7,407 bases of DNA from the NCBI RefSeq assembly GCF_015207245.1, contig NZ_JADEXF010000148.1:1-7407 (forward strand), given 5' to 3'. This stretch comes from Nostoc cf. edaphicum LEGE 07299. Its GTDB lineage: Bacteria > Cyanobacteriota > Cyanobacteriia > Cyanobacteriales > Nostocaceae. Positions 6,895-7,407 of this stretch are shown here, one piece after another (the first letter of the stretch is position 1; every line of letters starts with the position of its first letter). A program made the position numbers and the translations under genes. The notes beneath the pieces are model-generated. The model was not told the DNA's origin. It searched no databases and saw only the letters and a program-made list of their open reading frames with translations.

Positions 6895-7407
6895 TTAATA
6901 CTTTCTGTTTAACTCGCTATTTTCATCTATTTCTAAACTCTTATTTCTATTCAAATATTCTTCAAATAATTCAAAAAATTTCTGTAGTGCCTCATGCTCA
7001 TCTACAGAATAGAAAAGAATTATTTTAGACCATGACTGACCTGAGTTAATTCCATATTTATCTTCAATCCATGATTGAAAACCTTCAAATTCCCTTTCTG
7101 GCTCAGTTGGAGCTACACCAACTTCTCTTCGAGCCAGACTATATCCTCGCAAACGCATATCTAGTTCAGTGATTGGACTAGCTCCTAAATACATTCCTGG
7201 TCTTTTCTTTATAGCGCCTAGAATCTCCTTGTAAATATCAAACCGAGGAAACATCAAATCCTGACGAAGCCTTAAATTGTCTTTATTTTTTTGCATTTTT
7301 GAATTGGTTTTCTGCTTTATGAACTTTTCAAATAATTCAAAAAAACTATAAAAAGCATTTCTTTCACTACTAGAAAGAAACAGAATTATCTCAACCCAAG
7401 ATTGAGT
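6895..7407 (-). CDS. Partial CDS: tandem-domain hypothetical protein, possibly immunity-like (5' end outside the window)
   Basis: The frame is open from the TAA at 6897-6895 to the window edge, giving 170 visible residues. An ATG at 7296 opens a 133-residue form, but the frame upstream continues without a stop and encodes a second copy of the same domain's end. QSWVEIILFLSSSERNAF then FFELFEKF (7407-7318) matches QSWSKIILFYSVDEHEAL then FFELFEEY downstream: 16 of 33 residues identical, period 122 residues. At DNA level an 18-base exact repeat (6961-6978 and 7327-7344) marks the same period. The complete copy has IKKRPGMYLG (residues 66-75 of the visible part), GYSLARREVG and FQSWIEDKYGI. KRPGMYLG-type small soluble proteins resemble some bacterial immunity proteins, but this is a weak recollection; function is unassigned. 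The sequence is visibly AT-rich in parts, compatible with transfer. Confidence 0.7.
   Translation of the reverse strand, partial: TQSWVEIILFLSSSERNAFYSFFELFEKFIKQKTNSKMQKNKDNLRLRQDLMFPRFDIYKEILGAIKKRPGMYLGASPITELDMRLRGYSLARREVGVAPTEPEREFEGFQSWIEDKYGINSGQSWSKIILFYSVDEHEALQKFFELFEEYLNRNKSLEIDENSELNRKY

Noticed and set aside
7294..7296. ATG at 7296 as the true start of the right-edge gene
   Set aside because: The frame stays open upstream to the window edge and encodes a homologous domain copy, so this ATG is more likely an internal methionine in the linker between repeats.
1..7407. CRISPR array, tRNA, rRNA or complete insertion sequence
   Set aside because: No regularly spaced direct repeats, tRNA-like cloverleaf, rRNA segments or intact transposase were seen on either strand.

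Overview
The window looks like chromosomal DNA of a filamentous, probably heterocyst-forming cyanobacterium (Nostoc/Anabaena type). The perfect octamer GCGATCGC (HIP1, the hallmark over-represented palindrome of cyanobacteria) occurs ten times. There is also a Nostocales-style GGGCATGGGGCATTGGG short repeat tract and a 'GGTGTGTTA...TAACGCACC' hairpin of a kind common in these genomes. The protein families fit as well: a PacL-like Ca2+-ATPase, RecF and a short MgtC/SapB protein. Genus assignment is inference from these sequence habits, not from a search.

Layout. Positions 1-127 are an AT-rich leader with a small palindrome just before a plus-strand MgtC/SapB-family membrane protein (128-577, TTG start). 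This gene converges with recF (602-1723, minus). RecF lies downstream of, and in the same direction as, a large P2-type (SERCA/PacL-like) calcium-transporting ATPase (1863-4721, minus). The two are separated by a 139-base spacer filled with an inverted short-repeat tract whose arms each have G-quadruplex potential on opposite strands. Upstream of the ATPase, on the same strand, is a 29-codon open frame behind a near-perfect Shine-Dalgarno (4756-4845), a candidate leader peptide or small protein.

The divergent spacer between the ATPase and the next plus-strand gene is the least ordinary part of the window. It carries a compact, potentially structured plus-strand RNA (about 4986-5141) with nested stems, ending in a terminator-like hairpin plus T6. 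The hairpin stops 20 bases before a 556-residue protein (5161-6831) that combines N-terminal beta-propeller-like repeats with a C-terminal transglutaminase-like (papain-fold) domain. A hairpin with a strong U-tract for the minus strand (6856-6894) separates this gene from a minus-strand, 5'-truncated reading frame (6895 to the window end). That frame encodes at least two tandem copies of one small domain with a 122-residue period, possibly an immunity-type protein.

The genes do not form a single pathway. The ATPase and MgtC-like protein both concern divalent-cation homeostasis, recF is housekeeping DNA repair, and the last two genes are accessory. The most rewarding places to look again are the structured spacer at 4986-5141, the small ORF at 4756-4845 and the tandem-domain protein at the right edge.
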